DNA of 36,329 nt from Scenedesmus sp. ARA3 (lineage: Eukaryota > Chlorophyta > Chlorophyceae > Sphaeropleales > Scenedesmaceae). Shown one piece after another: positions 32,692 through 36,329 of this stretch. Below the pieces are notes generated by a model. That model had not been told where the DNA came from. It saw nothing but the letters and a program-made list of their open reading frames with translations, and made no database searches. The DNA is taken from contig RWJK01000702.1 in the NCBI GenBank assembly GCA_004335835.1, forward strand, positions 1-36,329. The letters are read 5' to 3'. Position 1 is the first letter of the stretch; each line of letters begins with the position of its first letter. A program made the position numbers and the translations under genes.

Positions 32692-34163
32692 CCGGGGTGT
32701 GCGCCCATCAGCCGCTGGAATCGCATCTTCTGCTGGCTGTCCCCGAACTCCGCGGCCTCCCATCTGTTGTTGCCTGTGGCTGGCACGATGCCGGCTGCTG
32801 CTGCGTCCTTTTTGGCGCCCCACAGCATCTTGGCTTTCTGCTGCCGGTCAAGGGCAGATGAGGCAGCGAAACCGCCAGCAGCACCTGCAGCTCCCTGCAC
32901 CAGCAACAGCACAGCATGAGGTGGCGTCACGCAGCAGCAGGTCATATGTGACAATTGTGTGGCAATTCAGAAGGTCCTAACAAGTCAAACTGCTGCTCCC
33001 TGCATCAGCAACAGCGGGAAGCGCGGAAGGCGGCATCATACAGCAGCTGGTCAGGGGACTGAACACGAGATAGAAGGTCCTGACAAGGAGAGCTGCTGCT
33101 AAACTGCTGACGGCTGAACGTGTGGTGTCAGACAGGCAGCAACATGCCTTCAACTGCTCCCGGCTTACAGGGAAATGCACAGCTTGTGCAGCAGCCTGGG
33201 TGATCTAGCAGCTACCACACACAGCAGGAACACGCAGCTTGTGACCACTGCTGACCAATACATCTGACATACAAAGAAGCAGTGTGTGATCTTTGCTGAC
33301 AACAGCAACAGGCACGAGGCCCACCTGCATCATTTGCCGCACGATGGCAGCGCTCTGCTCAGCTGCTGCTGCAGCTGCTGCAGCCGCTGCCGCAGGCGAC
33401 TGCTTTGGTGGTAGTATAACTGCTGCAGAGCTGCTGCGAGGGCCCGCCGCTGCTGCTGCTGCTGGTTGTGGCCTTGTGACAGATGGCTTGGCTATGCTGC
33501 TGCTTGGGTGCTTTGCTGCTGCAGCAGCTGCTGCTGCTGCTGGTTTGTGTTTTGTGGTTGCAGGGGCGTCTTCTTCGTCATCATCGAGCCTGCATCAGAG
33601 CAAATCCACTTCAATGCAAAGGACGTTACTGCATGCTGTGTGCCGATGTCGCATACTAGCAAGGACGATCATGACAGGAGCGCAGCCGATGGCAAGGCCC
33701 TAGACATGCAGCTAGCTGCATAGCTGCAAACTGTTGTGGTGAGGTGAACATGGTGTGCATGCATGCCCAGCAGACAGTAGATGTTGGTGCACAACAGCTC
33801 CAATTGTATGCGAGCTGGCCATGAACTGTCCAGAGCTTCCTAGGCATGTACTCACAAGGCCCATCTGCTTGGCTTCGGCTGCTGCTCTTCATAATCACTG
33901 TGATGTGCGTGAGGGTGTTGCTTTGCTGGGTCCGGCAGTGAGTGTTGATGCTTTGAGCCGTGGGAGCTGTGCCCATGCCTTCTGCTGTGGTGCCTGTGCC
34001 GGTCTCTACTCCTGCTGCTGCTCCTGCTCCTATGTTTTCTGCTGCTGCCGTCTCTGCTCCTGCTTCTACTTCTGCTTCTACGCCTGCTGCTACCGCTGTA
34101 TGGCTTGGTGTCTCTGCCGCTGCTGTATCTGTCCCTCTCTCTGCTGTAATGTCTGTGCTCCAT
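32505..34163 (-). CDS. RSRC2-like Arg/Ser-rich protein with SMAP-like domain
   Basis: Three exons joining in phase to 320 aa: 34163-33856, 33589-33325, 32894-32505. The start is the ATG at 34163 (MEHRHYSRERDRY). Residues 1-100 are an RS/RH domain (SRRRSRSRSRSRDGSSRKHR), typical of nuclear splicing-associated proteins. The middle is acidic then Ala-rich (LDDDEEDAP). The C-terminal part has a SMAP (small acidic protein-like) signature: AKMLWGAKKD, NNRWEAAEFGD, KMRFQRLMG, and the end GRTVGLGL, close to the conserved terminus of RSRC2. RSRC2 is a poorly characterised nuclear protein thought to act with the splicing machinery; that role is an inference here. Just before the last exon, the acceptor segment CTGTTGCTG.TGCAGGGAGC is duplicated near 32990-33016. 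Divergent from the AAA+ gene. Confidence 0.85.
32980..33016 (-). repeat. Duplicated acceptor and exon start of the RSRC2-like last exon
   Basis: On the minus strand CTGTTGCTGATGCAGGGAGCAGCAG (split here as CTGTTGCTGATGCAG and GGAGCAGCAG) mirrors the real acceptor CTGTTGCTGGTGCAG and GGAGCTGCAG at 32885-32909. The copy is about 105 bp upstream in the intron and would be met first by the spliceosome. Nearby GAAGGTCCTRACAAG also occurs twice (near 32968 and 33074). Confidence 0.7.
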
Positions 34164-34405
34164 AATGACTTCCAAAAGTATACCACATCAGAACCTTAAG
34201 GTGAATACGGCTTGCATACGAGCGTGTGCCGCTGTGTACCTCTTGCGCGAAAGCAAACGCTCGCACCCTGAACAACAAGCCCTGGTCCCGAAACTCGCCA
34301 GTATGTCTCGCGATCGCGTCGTCTCCTGCTCCGACACCAACAAACATCTGTCTTACATCGCACACCACTGCAGTTGAGAGGCAGGACAGGCAGACGGGAC
34401 CCAAC
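34164..34405. promoter_or_regulatory. Short shared promoter of the RSRC2-like (-) and AAA+ (+) genes
   Basis: If the two inferred ATGs are right, they are divergent and only 242 bp apart. The segment has TCGCGATCGCG, a GC-rich palindrome, at about 34309-34319, and no TATA box. A minus frame crosses it (34090-34512) but matches no known protein. Confidence 0.4.
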
Positions 34406-36302
34406 ATGGCCTCACATTTGCAAGGACTCCAATCATCGTTAACCCGCAGGGCGTGTCCAGTTTCACTAAACCAGCGGAAGTCCGTGGGAGCAAGCTTGCA
34501 GAGGTGTGGCATGTCGTCACCAGATTGTCCTGCTGTGGCACTACCCTACTGCTGCTGCAGTGTACCTGACCTCCTACCCCGATCTGTTGCACATGCAGGC
34601 AGCATCGCGTCGTGGTGGCATCAGCTGGTAAGCTTTGGCTCCTTGGAATGTTCCAGCCATTGTTCTGGGCTGTACAGCCACACTGACCCTTGCTGCTGCT
34701 GCTGCAGCTGCAGATGGGCAAAGCTACATGGACAGGGATAGGGCAGCAAACAAGAAGGTAGGTTTGCTTGGCATTTAAAGCTACAACCTTTGTGGTGAAT
34801 GTACAATGAACGCGGAGCAAGCAGGGGCAAGGTATGCACACTTTCAGCATAGCAGCTGCTGACACTGCTTGGCACAAACCTGCCGCAACACAAGCAGCTC
34901 ATGCCTGCTGCCTTGCTGCTGACCAGACAGCCGTACCGCTTCAAAGCTAGTGCTCCACCAAACACCATTGCATCGAGCCTGCGAGTTGGGTGTCAGCCTC
35001 TTGTGCTCTAGCAGGCATGCAGCGGTCAGGTTGGCAACCTCCAAACACTGTGCATCAAGTTCACTATTCTCTCTAAATAACTGATGCACCGCGTATGCTG
35101 TGCAGCTGCAAGCCCTCAAGGAGAGGGCTAAGCAGCATCTGGCATCCATCCTGGAGCAGCAGGCAGCAGCAAGCAGCAGCGGCAACGGCAGCAGCCGCAG
35201 CAGCAGCAGCAGCGGCGCTATCGACACAGCGGAGCTGCGTGCTAAGCTGGAGAATGCCATCCGGGTGATGCAGACAGGCTTAGTGGAGAGGGAGACAGAG
35301 GTGAGCCGGCGGCAGCAGCAGCCGCAGCAGCAGCAGCAGCAGCAACAAGCGGCGGCAGCGGAAGCAGCAGCAGCAGTGGTAGCAGCAGCTGTGACAGCGA
35401 CAGTGTTGTGGGGCAGCTTGTGTGTGGGTGTTGATGCAGCAGCAGCAGCAGCAACTGCTGCTCAGGCATGGCATCAAGACTGCACGTGCGCATGGTGACA
35501 GGCGGCAGTTTCGGAATAGTAGACGTACAGCAGCAGCAGCACGTCGGCAGTAAAGCCTTTTATAAGCTGGGAGACCCAGCACTAGCAGCAGCAGCAGCAG
35601 CAGTGGCAGTTGTATCAGACACGAGAACCACCCTTGCGCTGCAGGCATGACGAGCACTTCACACTGCCGCACAGCACCTCTCCACCGTGCTGCACCACTA
35701 GCTGCACCATGCACCTGCACACATAAGTTTCCTCATTCTGTATCATTCTGCTGCTGGCGGTGTGCTGCAGGTGCGGCTGCTGATGCTTGCCGCCATGTGC
35801 CGCGAGCACATCCTGCTGATCGGGCCGCCAGGCACAGCAAAGTCCGAGGTGGGCGCGCATGTAGCACAGCTAGCAGCAGCAGTAGCAGCAGTGATGCTGC
35901 TTCATGCAGTGGCATGCATGCCAGCTTGCCTCAGTTCTTGAACATCCTGCTGATCGGGCCGCCAGGCACAGCAAAGTCTCAGTTTGCAGTGTACTACTGG
36001 CCACCATGCTCACCACCCCATATATGCATGCGCATACGTGTGTGTTGGCTGCATGGCGGTATGGCTTGAGACTCTGAAAGGTGGGCTGTATTGAGGTTGA
36101 TGGAACCTGATTGCTAACTTAGTTTCTGTGTGCTTTCGTGCAGGTTGGCCGGCGGCTGTCGCAGCTGATCCAGGGGGCTTATTTTGAGCGGCTGCTGACT
36201 CGCTTCAGTGTGCCTGAGGAGCTGTTTGGGCCGCTGTCCATGCGGGCGCTGGAAGAAGACAAGTATGTGCGCCAGACGCGCGGCTACCTGCCCGATGCAC
36301 AG
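34406..36302 (+). CDS. MoxR/RavA-type AAA+ ATPase, N-terminal part (runs off the right edge)
   Basis: Certain exons, all phase 0: 35106-35300, 35771-35848, 36144-36302 (donor at 36303, gene continues). They encode an N-terminal helix (LQALKERAKQHLASILEQ), GLVERETEVRLLMLAAMCREH, Walker A LLIGPPGTAKSE, then YFERLLTRFSVPEELFGPLS and KYVRQTRGYLPDA, which are diagnostic of the MoxR/RavA clade. These hexameric ATPases act as chaperones that help insert metal cofactors or remodel complexes; Walker B and the sensors lie outside the window. The 5' end is less sure: the ATG at 34406 opens MASHLQGLQSSLTRRACPVS and a following stretch rich in S, R and A with few acidic residues, a good chloroplast transit peptide. 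Exons between about 34503 and 35106 are unresolved. Confidence 0.85.
35805..35985 (+). repeat. Duplicated Walker A exon edge in the AAA+ gene
   Basis: AACATCCTGCTGATCGGGCC, GCCAGGCACAGCAAAGTC at 35938-35980 repeats the end of the real exon (35808-35848, CACATCCTGCTGATCGGGCC). The copy lies about 132 bp downstream in the intron and ends TCTCAG, so the donor of the original (GAG|GTGGGC) is lost. Confidence 0.88.
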
Positions 36303-36329
36303 GTGCGGGGATCGGTTATTAATTGTTAT

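Noticed and set aside
34090..34512. 140-codon minus frame MPHLCKLAPTDF
   Set aside because: It covers the divergent promoter, the RSRC2-like start and the complement of the AAA+ transit-peptide region; no domain recognised. An upstream extension of RSRC2 is possible but not supported.

Overview
The window looks like nuclear DNA of a green alga, most likely a chlorophycean of the Sphaeropleales/Scenedesmaceae type (inference). The basis is GC-rich DNA with CAG/GCA/GCT triplet runs in almost every gene, proteins full of Gln, Ala and Ser tracts, short spliceosomal introns with GTGAGY/GTGCGT donors and CAG acceptors, TGTAA-type poly(A) signals, an SBP-box transcription factor, and algal-style MYND, SET and MoxR/RavA proteins. 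No bacterial operon, plasmid, phage, CRISPR array, rRNA or tRNA was seen.

Layout. (1) 1-735 (+): 3' end of a MYND zinc-finger gene cut by the left edge. (2) 2183-6381 (+): a complete multi-exon paralogue, so a tandem pair. (3) 7661-13088 (-): a ten-exon NSUN6-type tRNA m5C methyltransferase; every exon phase joins. (4) 13610-14721 (+): a UBTD1/2-like ubiquitin-domain protein, head-to-head with NSUN6. (5) 16354-23675 (+): a very Gln-rich SET-domain protein. (6) 24666-28768 (+): an SBP-box transcription factor. (7) 32505-34163 (-): an RSRC2-like RS protein with a SMAP-like domain. (8) 34406 to the right edge (+): a MoxR/RavA-type AAA+ ATPase, probably plastid-targeted, head-to-head with the RSRC2-like gene and leaving the window.

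The genes are not an operon. They are independent housekeeping or regulatory genes (tRNA modification, ubiquitin, chromatin, transcription, splicing, AAA+ chaperone). Two pairs are divergent and probably share promoters (13089-13609 and 34164-34405). Two pairs converge (MYND/NSUN6 and SBP/RSRC2).

The most striking feature is structural. In at least four genes, short segments covering an exon edge together with its splice site or stop codon are locally duplicated once to six times, and the extra copies lie in the adjoining intron or just past the stop codon. I count about ten such loci. This systematic duplication of exon edges is the best candidate for something undescribed in this window. 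Microexons of 13, 22 and 30 nt and a pure (CAG)30 tract are further points of interest.
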